Assembly (NCBI GenBank): GCA_021202155.1 | Contig: JAJQDP010000033.1 | Location: forward strand, 1-64,000 | Source of the DNA: Oscillospiraceae bacterium | GTDB taxonomy: Bacteria; Bacillota; Clostridia; Oscillospirales; Ruminococcaceae | Direction of reading: 5' to 3' | DNA: 64,000 nt | Shown: one piece after another, positions 7,806-15,760 of the stretch | Numbering within the stretch: the first letter of the stretch is position 1 | How the letters are laid out: the number at the start of each line of letters is the position of its first letter | The notes under the pieces: model-generated | What the model was told of the DNA's origin: nothing | Database searches by the model: none | Seen by the model: only the letters and a program-made list of their open reading frames with translations | Made by a program: the position numbers and the translations under genes

Positions 7806-9680
7806 ATGCGCGACAAAATATCAATAATCTATATAAACCTGCAATTATCCCTCGACTGCAAAACGCTTCTCTACACGATAGAAACTCCTCGCCACACCTG
7901 GAAGCAGTCGCCTGATTCCTGTCCGCGCTTCATCATGGAAGACGGGAGCACCGTCCCGTTCAGCTCTGCCGACGAAATCTCGCACGAAAGCTATAAAAGC
8001 GGCGTCGGGGAGGGGATTCTCTCCCATTATAAATGGAACTCAGGCTTCTCGTTTGAGACACTTTGCTGGATAGAAGTCGTCAAGAAGGCTGTACACTTTG
8101 AGCTCATCCCCGGTGAGGGCTCGCTCCCGTTCAAAAAAGTTTTCTTTCCCGGCTACTTCTCGTTCGAGGAGAAGAGCGACACCGCCTACACCGTGATGCC
8201 GGTTTTGCAGGGAATCCTCATCCCGAACAACTGGGAGAACGAAGTCAGAAAGCTCCCGTTCGACGGGCAGTTCTGCTCGTCGGGCGCATATATGCCCTGG
8301 CTCGGGCAGGTGGAGGGACGTCACGGCTACATCGCCATCTGCGAGACCCCGTGGGACGCCGGTTACTACGTCGACCACCCGGCGGGCGGCTCATATACTC
8401 ATGTGGGAGCATACTTTCTCCCGAGCCTCGGCGAATTCTCCTACCGCAGAAGCGTTCGGTACATATTTTCGGACGATTGCGACTATAACGACCTTTGCAA
8501 GATATATAGAAATTACGCCATCGAAACGGGTCTTCTGACCACTCTCAGGGAGAAATCCGCCCGCAACCCTCTCGTCGACCAGCTCATCGGCTCGGTCATC
8601 GTACACAAGGGCATCAAAAAGCACGTCTCGCCCGATTCGAGATACTATGATAAAGAGAACCCCGAAAACAACGACTCTGTCGTCCCGTTCCACGCCCGCA
8701 CCGTTGAGATTCAGAGGTATCACCAGAAGGGCGTCAAGAAGCTCTATCTCCACCTTGACGGCTGGGGCGAGCCCGGCTATGACAACAAACATCCCGACTA
8801 CCTCCCCGCATGTCGCAAGGCGGGCGGCTGGATAGGCTTCAGGGAGCTCTCGGACACAATCCAGGACTGCGGCTACCTCTTCGGTCTTCACGACCAGTAT
8901 CGTGACTACTACTTAGACGCCGAGACCTATGACCGGGAATTCGCACTCCATGCGCCCGATGGTTCAGTCTTTGAAATGTCTGTCTGGGCGGGAGGACGGC
9001 AGAACTACCTCTGCGCGACGCAAGCTCCCTACTATGTCAAGCGCAACTTCGAGTGGGTTCTCCAGCGCGGCATCCGCTTGCAGGCGTCATATCTTGACGT
9101 CTTCACCTGCAACGAGCCGGACGAGTGCGCCCACCCGATGCACCGGATGACCCGGCGCGAATGCCTCGGCTACCGCAGTGCCTGCTTCTCATACCTCTGG
9201 TCAAAGGGCATCCTCCCGAGCAGTGAGGAGTGCTCCGACTGGGCGATGCGTGAACTCGTTTTCTGCCACTACGGACCCTGTGACTTCATGCTCGAAAGCC
9301 CGGGGAGTCCCCGCCGCGGCGTTCCCGTCCCGCTTTTCAACCTCGTCTACCACGACTGCATGGTGCTCCCGTGGTTCATGGACAAGGTGGACGGCGAGGA
9401 CTACATGCTCTATGCCCTCCTGAACGCCGGCGCGCCCTATCTTGACAGAGACGGAGCATACCCGAACACCGACGGCTCGTTCGACAGCGAAGCCGAGAAG
9501 CGTCTTGACGAGGAGATAGCCCGCTGTGCCGTCGTCACCTCTCTCCAGGAAAAGGTCGCCAAGTGCGAGATGCTCCGGCACGAATTTCTCTCGGAGGACT
9601 ACTCCCGCCAGCGCACCACCTTCTCCGACGGAACAACCGTCACTGTGGATTTGGCGACGGGCGAGTACGAAATTGTCTGA
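7806..9680 (+). CDS. Putative TIM-barrel glycoside hydrolase (DUF5696/GH101-like)
   Basis: 624 aa from ATG 7806 with AAGGAGG upstream; motifs KKLYLHLDGWGEPGYDNKHPDYLP, LFGLHDQYRDYYLDAETYD, LQASYLDVFTCNEPDECAHP. Confidence 0.6.
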   Translation: MRDKISIIYINLQLSLDCKTLLYTIETPRHTWKQSPDSCPRFIMEDGSTVPFSSADEISHESYKSGVGEGILSHYKWNSGFSFETLCWIEVVKKAVHFELIPGEGSLPFKKVFFPGYFSFEEKSDTAYTVMPVLQGILIPNNWENEVRKLPFDGQFCSSGAYMPWLGQVEGRHGYIAICETPWDAGYYVDHPAGGSYTHVGAYFLPSLGEFSYRRSVRYIFSDDCDYNDLCKIYRNYAIETGLLTTLREKSARNPLVDQLIGSVIVHKGIKKHVSPDSRYYDKENPENNDSVVPFHARTVEIQRYHQKGVKKLYLHLDGWGEPGYDNKHPDYLPACRKAGGWIGFRELSDTIQDCGYLFGLHDQYRDYYLDAETYDREFALHAPDGSVFEMSVWAGGRQNYLCATQAPYYVKRNFEWVLQRGIRLQASYLDVFTCNEPDECAHPMHRMTRRECLGYRSACFSYLWSKGILPSSEECSDWAMRELVFCHYGPCDFMLESPGSPRRGVPVPLFNLVYHDCMVLPWFMDKVDGEDYMLYALLNAGAPYLDRDGAYPNTDGSFDSEAEKRLDEEIARCAVVTSLQEKVAKCEMLRHEFLSEDYSRQRTTFSDGTTVTVDLATGEYEIV

Positions 9681-9757
9681 AATGCACAAAATCCGTTCAA
9701 CCCGCCCCCACAAATTCTAACACGTCAAAAAAATTTAAATTCCCCCATGAAAAACAC

Positions 9758-9786
9758 TTGACAAGTTGCTCATGGGGGTCTATAAT
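9758..9786 (+). promoter_or_regulatory. Sigma-A type promoter of adhesin cassette B (TTGACA-17-TATAAT) inside nested inverted repeats
   Basis: TTGACA 9758-9763, TATAAT 9781-9786; ACTTGACAAGT 9756-9766; CCCCCATG 9742-9749/CATGGGGG 9771-9778. Confidence 0.85.
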
Positions 9787-9991
9787 AGAAGCATGTGGTG
9801 GAAGGGCAAATAACAGCTTAACCACATGAATCATTGCGGGGGGGTACACGTTTTCCGTAGCTCGGAATTTTTTCCGAGTTTCGCAGAAACTCGTACCCAT
9901 ACCAAACCTCCGACACTAATTATTAAAAAGTGCATCGGGGGATTTTTGTATCTATATTTTCCTCCGAAGTACAACTAAGGAGGAATTTTTT
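9787..9991 (+). promoter_or_regulatory. Structured 5' leader (riboswitch-like) of adhesin B
   Basis: CATGTGGT 9792-9799/ACCACATG 9821-9828; GGGTAC 9842-9847/GTACCC 9893-9898; CCTCCGA 9907-9913/TCGGGGG 9935-9941 + ATTTTTG; CCTCC 9961-9965/GGAGG 9979-9983. Confidence 0.7.
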
Positions 9992-12900
9992 ATGGCAAAA
10001 CGCCTTATGTGCATCATAATAAGCGTTTTAATGATCGTCTCACTCCTTCCCACTGCCGCGTTTGCGACCGATGAATCCGGGGACTCCAACCCCGTCGTAG
10101 AGTCGACCGCCGATGCGGATGAGGGCGATGCAGAAGAAAGTGGGGAAACTGAAGAAGTAGTGGAAGCTGAGGCAGAAGAAGCCGCCGAAGCCACAGAAGA
10201 GACCACCGTCTCCGCCGCCGCTCAGGCAGTTCAGTCCATGATAGACGCCCTGCCGACCGTGGATGAAGTAGCGGCAATGGACACTGACGGACAGAATGAG
10301 GTTTACACCGCCTTCCTCGAAGCTTGTGAAGCTTACGATGCTTTGAGTGAAGAGGATCAAGCCACAGTAGACGATTCCGCCCTTGATACTTTGTCTGATT
10401 ACTTCAACGGAATGGTTTCAACAACTGCTACTATTCCGACTTCTGGAGCACTCACAACCGGTACATATACGTTGACCGGAAATGTTACTCTTACAGGTGC
10501 ATTGACTGTAGCCAGTGGGCAGACAGTTGTTATAGATCTTGCAGGGTATACTATCAGTTATTCGGGGTCTTCTGTCACCCTTTTAATATCTAATACTGGA
10601 ACGCTAACGATTATGGACAGTAGTGAAGCTGGTGCAGGTAAAATTTCGTTTACTTATACAGGTAGCTCATCTGCATACGTGATTAGGACTTCTAATGGAG
10701 GCACTCTTACGGTTGAGTCCGGTGGAATTGAAATTAGCAGTACTAACGGAACAGTTGCTACTATTAATGCGACGTCAAGTTCTTCATCCACGCAAACAAT
10801 AACAATCAATGATGGAACTATCAGCTCAACGAGTAGTGCAGGAAATGCCTATGGAATATATGGACAAGCGAGTAAAGATAAAATTACTGTTAATGATGGA
10901 ACTATCACTGCAACAAGCACATCTGGAAATGCATACGGCGTTTACTCTTCCGCAAGCAATGTTCTGGTCTATACTGCAATATATGGAGGTAGTATAACAG
11001 CAACGGGTGGTGTTGACTCGTATGGAGTTTATGTCAGTGACAATAGCGCAAAAGTTTATGGAGGCAGTATCTCTGCAAATGGAGCTGGAAGCGTGTATGG
11101 AGTGTATGCAAAATATACTACGGTTTCTGACGGAACGATCACAGCATCTGGCGATGGAACAACTTATGGAGTCTATGGTAGCTCATCAGTAACTATTACT
11201 GATGGAACTATATCTTCAAGCACAACAGATAGCAACTCAACAGCTTATGTAGCCAATAAGGCAACAATTTCTGATGGAAACTTTACTGGAACTTTGTATG
11301 AAGGAACTACTGTAACAGGTGGAACGTTTAGCTATGATGTATCTGATTTTGTCAATACAGATACATATCAGGTTAAAAGCAATGGTGATGGAACGTATAC
11401 AGTCAGCGTGAAGAACAGTGAAGAAAATGGTGCAACTGAGCAAAGTGAAAACCATGTTGCTTCAGTTACAAGTAAGTCTGACAGTAGCGACATAAAATAC
11501 TACATTTCGCTTCAGGATGCAATCGATGCCGCTTCTGAAAATGATACGGTTTCGTTACTGGTGGATGTCTCTGAAAACGTTACAGTAGCGGAAAGTCAAA
11601 GTATCACTCTTGATCTTTGTGGATTTACACTGACCACGGAAGATTCTACTGCGAATGTTTCTATCATTTATGTCTACGGTACAATGACCTTAAAGGATAG
11701 TAGTGAAGATCAGACAGGAAAAATAACCGGATCGGGTGCTGAGATACCCAGTACAACTAACAAATTATATGGTGGTGGTATTCGTGTCAAAGGTACTGTA
11801 ACCATGGAAAGTGGCTCGATAACCGGTAACGGAAAGTTAGGAAACTATGTTAGTGGTGCAGGCGTTTATGTTGATGATGGTGGAACATTCACTATGAATG
11901 GCGGAAGCATTAGCGACAACCTCGGAGATTGGGGTGGAGGCGTATATGTCACTTCTGGTGGAACGTTTACCATGAACGATGGTGAAATTTCTGGAAACAC
12001 TATTCAGAACTGGGGTGGCGGTGTTGTTTTATATGGCAATTGCACCTTTACCATGAATGGAGGAACAATTACCGGCAATAAAGGAGTTTATGGCGGAGGT
12101 ATCTATTTACACGGTAGTTCTGATGTTGGCTATCCAACATTTGTAATGACAAAAGGTGCAATCTACAACAATACCGCTACAACTGAAGGTGCTGATATAT
12201 ACTCTACTGGCAGTAGTTCTGTAACTTTGATAGCTGCGAGTGAAATGACAGATGGCACTAAAGACTTTACTGGCTATTGTTGGTATACTGATGCAAGTGG
12301 AAACAGATATGATGCAGAGACGAATGTCACAGATACAGTTGATGTTTCGGAGACATTAACAGGTGCGTACTCACTAATCGCCTCAAAGCCATATACCTTC
12401 ACCCTCGGCATCAGCACTGACTCCACAACCACCGTCCCCGCAGAAATAGCCTCCGGCGAAGGCACAGCTACAATGTACGTCAAAGTAACTTCCGAGAACA
12501 TCGGTAGCTACACAAATGCCGCTTATCCTACAACATCTCTCACATTCGGTGACAATAATACCGGCTATGTATTCGCAGGCTGGTACGAAGACAGCGAGGG
12601 GACAACGACTTGCACAAGTGTTCCGTCAACCGATGCTTATGCCAAATTTGTTGACGAGAATGTCTTAGATGTATGGGTTCAGACCACATCAGGCACATCA
12701 AGCGCATCAGAAAAAACCGATATGAGGCTTGTGAGCACAGTTGATACTCTGCGTTATGCCTGTGTAGGATTTGAAATTACAATCACCCAGTCTACTAAAA
12801 CCTCGACCACAAGTGTATATAAGCAACTCGTAGGTTCTAGTGGAGAGACTGTTTTTAATTATAGTCCAGAGGATATTTGTAGCATTTCAACCTACTTCAT

Positions 12901-13033
12901 GACATATACCATATTCAACATTCCTAATAGTAGCTTTGACACACAAATGACGATCAGAGCTTACTGGACAACTAATGATGGCACTACTGTGTATGGTACT
13001 GCAAGAGTAGTGAGTGTCAACGACGTAATGTAA
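9992..13033 (+). CDS. Large secreted surface protein/adhesin B (paralog of adhesin A)
   Basis: 1013 aa; near-identical signal peptide MAKRLMCIIISVLMIVSLLPTAAFA; NDGTI/MNGGTI beta-helix repeats; C-term MRLVSTVD...VGFEI...YWTTNDGTTVYGTARVVSVND as in adhesin A. Confidence 0.9.
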   Translation: MAKRLMCIIISVLMIVSLLPTAAFATDESGDSNPVVESTADADEGDAEESGETEEVVEAEAEEAAEATEETTVSAAAQAVQSMIDALPTVDEVAAMDTDGQNEVYTAFLEACEAYDALSEEDQATVDDSALDTLSDYFNGMVSTTATIPTSGALTTGTYTLTGNVTLTGALTVASGQTVVIDLAGYTISYSGSSVTLLISNTGTLTIMDSSEAGAGKISFTYTGSSSAYVIRTSNGGTLTVESGGIEISSTNGTVATINATSSSSSTQTITINDGTISSTSSAGNAYGIYGQASKDKITVNDGTITATSTSGNAYGVYSSASNVLVYTAIYGGSITATGGVDSYGVYVSDNSAKVYGGSISANGAGSVYGVYAKYTTVSDGTITASGDGTTYGVYGSSSVTITDGTISSSTTDSNSTAYVANKATISDGNFTGTLYEGTTVTGGTFSYDVSDFVNTDTYQVKSNGDGTYTVSVKNSEENGATEQSENHVASVTSKSDSSDIKYYISLQDAIDAASENDTVSLLVDVSENVTVAESQSITLDLCGFTLTTEDSTANVSIIYVYGTMTLKDSSEDQTGKITGSGAEIPSTTNKLYGGGIRVKGTVTMESGSITGNGKLGNYVSGAGVYVDDGGTFTMNGGSISDNLGDWGGGVYVTSGGTFTMNDGEISGNTIQNWGGGVVLYGNCTFTMNGGTITGNKGVYGGGIYLHGSSDVGYPTFVMTKGAIYNNTATTEGADIYSTGSSSVTLIAASEMTDGTKDFTGYCWYTDASGNRYDAETNVTDTVDVSETLTGAYSLIASKPYTFTLGISTDSTTTVPAEIASGEGTATMYVKVTSENIGSYTNAAYPTTSLTFGDNNTGYVFAGWYEDSEGTTTCTSVPSTDAYAKFVDENVLDVWVQTTSGTSSASEKTDMRLVSTVDTLRYACVGFEITITQSTKTSTTSVYKQLVGSSGETVFNYSPEDICSISTYFMTYTIFNIPNSSFDTQMTIRAYWTTNDGTTVYGTARVVSVNDVM

Positions 13034-13087
13034 TAAGCAATGCAGGTTTAATGTGCTCTTATAGGACACGTGAAAGGAGATGCAATC

Positions 13088-13213
13088 GTGAAATACGAGA
13101 AATCAGATATGGAAATCATCAACTTTGATTACCACGATAACTTTGTTCTCGCTAATTTAAGCGGTAATGAAAAAGGCGACGATTCAGGCATCGATTTTGG
13201 AGAACTAAAGTGA
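13088..13213 (+). CDS. Micro-ORF peptide P3 (41 aa)
   Basis: GTG start, AGGAGAT SD: MKYEKSDMEIINFDYHDNFVLANLSGNEKGDDSGIDFGELK. Confidence 0.65.
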   Translation: MKYEKSDMEIINFDYHDNFVLANLSGNEKGDDSGIDFGELK

Positions 13214-13261
13214 GAATTAGAGCCTTAGTTCCCACTAAATCAAAGCAGTAACATGCCCGAC

Positions 13262-13293
13262 CCAGGGCGGGTTAATCCCGCCCTGGTTTGTTT
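13262..13293 (+). terminator. GC-rich hairpin between peptide and TM gene, copy B
   Basis: CCAGGGCGGG TTAAT CCCGCCCTGG TTTGTTT. Confidence 0.7.
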
Positions 13294-13307
13294 AAGGAGG
13301 AAGAAAG

Positions 13308-13946
13308 TTGGAAGCTGAGAAGAGAAAGATTTTGATCGCGGTTTGTTGCGCGGTGGCGGTTGTGGTGGTTGTTATCTGCGTGGCACTCGTGGCGGCGCGG
13401 GTCGGGAACAGGGCTATTTCAGAGCTTCCCGCGGCGGCGACTACCACGGCGGCTGAGACGGAGGAGACTCCGGAGGTGACTTCTGTGACGACGGTCACGG
13501 AGGAGGTCAGCACGACTGCGACAACAACCGTTTTAGCGGAGGATTCCCCCGAGGAGACGACTGCCGGCACGACGGCGGCGAGCAGTTCCGCGACAACTGT
13601 GGCTACTACAACCACGACCACAACTAAGGCTGAGACTTCGCCGGTCGCGGGAACGACGAGCGCGGAGGACGGTTTGGACGTCGTCGACCTTGGCGACGAG
13701 GACGAGGTTGAGATTGTTGAGGACAGCATCGACTTCTCCGAGATAGTTTCCGGAACAACCGTTGCGACCACCCAGGCGTCGGTGACCACCACGAGACCGA
13801 TTTCCGTCTACTCGGGGACAACGACCGCGGGGACGTCCACAACCTCGACCGAGAGCACGACGACCACAACCGAGGCGTCGGAAACACCCGAGCTGTCGGT
13901 GGCGACCGAGTCGTCGGACGACACAAAGTGGGGACCGCTGTTTTGA
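13308..13946 (+). CDS. Thr-rich single-pass membrane protein B, C-terminus WGPLF
   Basis: MEAEKRKILIAVCCAVAVVVVVICVALVAARVGNR...DSIDFSEIVSGTT...TRPISVYSGTTT...KWGPLF; paralog of 6802-7428. SD AAGGAGG. Confidence 0.85.
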   Translation: MEAEKRKILIAVCCAVAVVVVVICVALVAARVGNRAISELPAAATTTAAETEETPEVTSVTTVTEEVSTTATTTVLAEDSPEETTAGTTAASSSATTVATTTTTTTKAETSPVAGTTSAEDGLDVVDLGDEDEVEIVEDSIDFSEIVSGTTVATTQASVTTTRPISVYSGTTTAGTSTTSTESTTTTTEASETPELSVATESSDDTKWGPLF

Positions 13947-13983
13947 GCGGCAGGAATGAATTTTGCGGGAGGATGGTGTCAGA

Positions 13984-14208
13984 ATGTCAAGAATCCTGAC
14001 CGAAAGGCAGAAGGAGCAGAAGCGCGAGTGCCGCAAGCGTTACTACGCCAAGACCGCGAGCCTCTACCCGCGTCATGCGTGGACGGAGGAGGAGACGAAG
14101 CTCGTCCTTGAGCACAAGATGCCCGACAGCGAGCTTTCGGAAAAGATAGGCAGGTCGCTAAAATCCATCCAGGAGAAACGCCGCCGTCTCAAGCGCGCAG
14201 AGAGGTAA
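13984..14208 (+). CDS. Small SANT/Myb-like putative DNA-binding protein B
   Basis: MSRILTERQKEQKRECRKRYYAKTASLYPRHAWTEEETKLVLEHKMPDSELSEKIGRSLKSIQEKRRRLKRAER. Confidence 0.75.
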   Translation: MSRILTERQKEQKRECRKRYYAKTASLYPRHAWTEEETKLVLEHKMPDSELSEKIGRSLKSIQEKRRRLKRAER

Positions 14209-14212
14209 CCCC

Positions 14213-14360
14213 TCAGTCTGCGCCTGCGGCGCATCCAGCTCCCCTTTCAGGGGAGCCTTTTTATATTCTCCCAAAAGCTTCTGGAAGAGGCAATAATAGC
14301 CTCCCCTGAAAGGGGAGGGGGACCATCGCCAACGGCGATGGTGGAGGGGTTTCCGCGGGA
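14213..14360. repeat. REP-like palindromic repeat pair (CTCCCCTGAAAGGGGAG family), inverted copies
   Basis: CAGCTCCCCTTTCAGGGGAGCC and GCCTCCCCTGAAAGGGGAGGGGGACCATCGCCAACGGCGATGGTGGAGGGG; related copies at ~16169-16262 and ~53801-53850. Confidence 0.75.
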
Positions 14361-14436
14361 GAAGTTTCCGAGCCATCGAAGTAACTCATATAAATATCTT
14401 CACTCTTTCAAATTCAACATACGCCGAAATATTATA

Positions 14437-14465
14437 TTGACATTCAATATAAGGGGGAGTACAAT
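14437..14465 (+). promoter_or_regulatory. Promoter of micro-ORF array (TTGACA-17-TACAAT)
   Basis: TTGACA 14437-14442, TACAAT 14460-14465; GGGGG just upstream of -10. Confidence 0.75.
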
Positions 14466-14516
14466 TTTAGACGTGGGGGAGATTTGAGCAAGCAACTTCT
14501 GAAAGGCGTGACCAGA

Positions 14517-14630
14517 ATGTACGAAGAGCACGAATTGAATATAATCGCCTTCGCCGACATTGACGTTTTCGCTGATCTTTCAATAGCCTCTGACGCGGAT
14601 GATGACGGCAGCGGTAGTAGTTATCATTAA
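14517..14630 (+). CDS. Micro-ORF peptide P4 (37 aa)
   Basis: MYEEHELNIIAFADIDVFADLSIASDADDDGSGSSYH. Confidence 0.75.
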   Translation: MYEEHELNIIAFADIDVFADLSIASDADDDGSGSSYH

Positions 14631-14646
14631 TTTCGGAGGCTGTGGC

Positions 14647-14775
14647 ATGTACAAGAATCACGATTTAGAGATTTTGATTTTTGAAGAAGTTAATTGCTAC
14701 GTCATGGAATGGGCGTCCGACGGCGAAGAGGGCGAAGACCAGTATTCCATCCAACCCGGACGCGAGGCAATTTAG
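14647..14775 (+). CDS. Micro-ORF peptide P5 (42 aa)
   Basis: MYKNHDLEILIFEEVNCYVMEWASDGEEGEDQYSIQPGREAI. Confidence 0.75.
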   Translation: MYKNHDLEILIFEEVNCYVMEWASDGEEGEDQYSIQPGREAI

Positions 14776-14785
14776 CGAGGCACAA

Positions 14786-14914
14786 ATGATGTACAGTAAT
14801 CACAACATGGACGTAGTCATCTTTGACGCAAACGGCGAAGTCTGCGCCTGGCTTGTCGATGACGGAAGCGACATGGAAACCGAGAGCTATAATCCTAATT
14901 ACGAGGCAAAATGA
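14786..14914 (+). CDS. Micro-ORF peptide P6 (42 aa)
   Basis: MMYSNHNMDVVIFDANGEVCAWLVDDGSDMETESYNPNYEAK; track ORF 14681-14914 is the same frame extended upstream. Confidence 0.75.
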   Translation: MMYSNHNMDVVIFDANGEVCAWLVDDGSDMETESYNPNYEAK

Positions 14915-15051
14915 TGTATAACGAGCATGAAATTTCAGTGGTCAATTTTGACGATACCGATGTGTTTGGCTTAGACCTCAACGGTAGCCAGGATGGTGGC
15001 GGAGGAGCTTCCGGCGGTTCAAGCATTGACCCAACACTTGAGGCGAAGTGA
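14911..15051 (+). CDS. Micro-ORF peptide P7 (46 aa)
   Basis: MMYNEHEISVVNFDDTDVFGLDLNGSQDGGGGASGGSSIDPTLEAK; ATGA overlap with P6 stop. Confidence 0.75.
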   Translation: MMYNEHEISVVNFDDTDVFGLDLNGSQDGGGGASGGSSIDPTLEAK

Positions 15052-15056
15052 GCGCG

Positions 15057-15194
15057 ATGAATTTTTACGAGAATCACAAGTTAGATGTAATCCAGTTTGA
15101 ACCCGCCTGCGTGTTCGCCGACCTTGGCGTCAGTGGAGACGAATCCGGCGGCATAGTAGTTCACTCGGTTAATCCTGGCACGGCAGATAGGTAG
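15057..15194 (+). CDS. Micro-ORF peptide P8 (45 aa)
   Basis: MNFYENHKLDVIQFEPACVFADLGVSGDESGGIVVHSVNPGTADR. Confidence 0.75.
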   Translation: MNFYENHKLDVIQFEPACVFADLGVSGDESGGIVVHSVNPGTADR

Positions 15195-15201
15195 GGATAA
15201 T

Positions 15202-15303
15202 ATGTATAACGAACACGAGTTGACAATAATCGCATATGATGAGAATCTTTATGTGGTGTGCAGTTATTCTGATGGAGGCGACACTGGGTGGAGTTACGAT
15301 TGA
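15202..15303 (+). CDS. Micro-ORF peptide P9 (33 aa)
   Basis: MYNEHELTIIAYDENLYVVCSYSDGGDTGWSYD. Confidence 0.75.
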   Translation: MYNEHELTIIAYDENLYVVCSYSDGGDTGWSYD

Positions 15304-15431
15304 TGTATCAGGAACACGACATAGAAATATCAGAATTCAACGAGCAAGATGTGTTTGCAAATATTGCAGATGAAGCTTCCGAAGATGGTGAAGGCACGCA
15401 TAGTTTCATCCCAGACAGTTCGGACATATAA
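15303..15431 (+). CDS. Micro-ORF peptide P10 (42 aa)
   Basis: MYQEHDIEISEFNEQDVFANIADEASEDGEGTHSFIPDSSDI; TGATG overlap with P9 stop. Confidence 0.75.
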   Translation: MYQEHDIEISEFNEQDVFANIADEASEDGEGTHSFIPDSSDI

Positions 15432-15442
15432 AGGTGATGCAC

Positions 15443-15568
15443 ATGTACAAAAAGCATGAATTAAAAGTCACTCTCTTCGAGCCCGGAGAGGTCTTTGCAG
15501 AAGGCTTGGATCAGGGAGCGGTTTCAGGCGGCGAGATTGAGGTTTTACCGGATGATGATGACGACTGA
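15443..15568 (+). CDS. Micro-ORF peptide P11 (41 aa)
   Basis: MYKKHELKVTLFEPGEVFAEGLDQGAVSGGEIEVLPDDDDD. Confidence 0.75.
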   Translation: MYKKHELKVTLFEPGEVFAEGLDQGAVSGGEIEVLPDDDDD

Positions 15569-15683
15569 CTATGAAGAGCAGAGGAGGGTTTCCCTCCTTT
15601 TTTGATAAGAGAACTTCCCACCTGAGATTTTAAAGAATATTAAATTGAAATTCAATTTCTCACAATCGGCTAAAAACTTTATA

Positions 15684-15712
15684 TTGACATTTGCGGGGGG
15701 TAGTAGAATAGT
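15684..15712 (+). promoter_or_regulatory. Probable separate promoter for P12
   Basis: TATATTGACATTTGCGGGGGGTAGTAGAATAGT: TTGACA 15684-15689, G6 tract, TAGAAT/AATAGT -10. Confidence 0.5.
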
Positions 15713-15760
15713 AAGTGTAGAAATTCTTATATCTGCGGATTTTGCGGAAGGAGCGAGTTT

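Noticed and set aside
14681-14914. 77-aa track ORF
   Set aside because: The upstream extension overlaps P5 out of frame; the real unit appears to be P6 starting at 14786.
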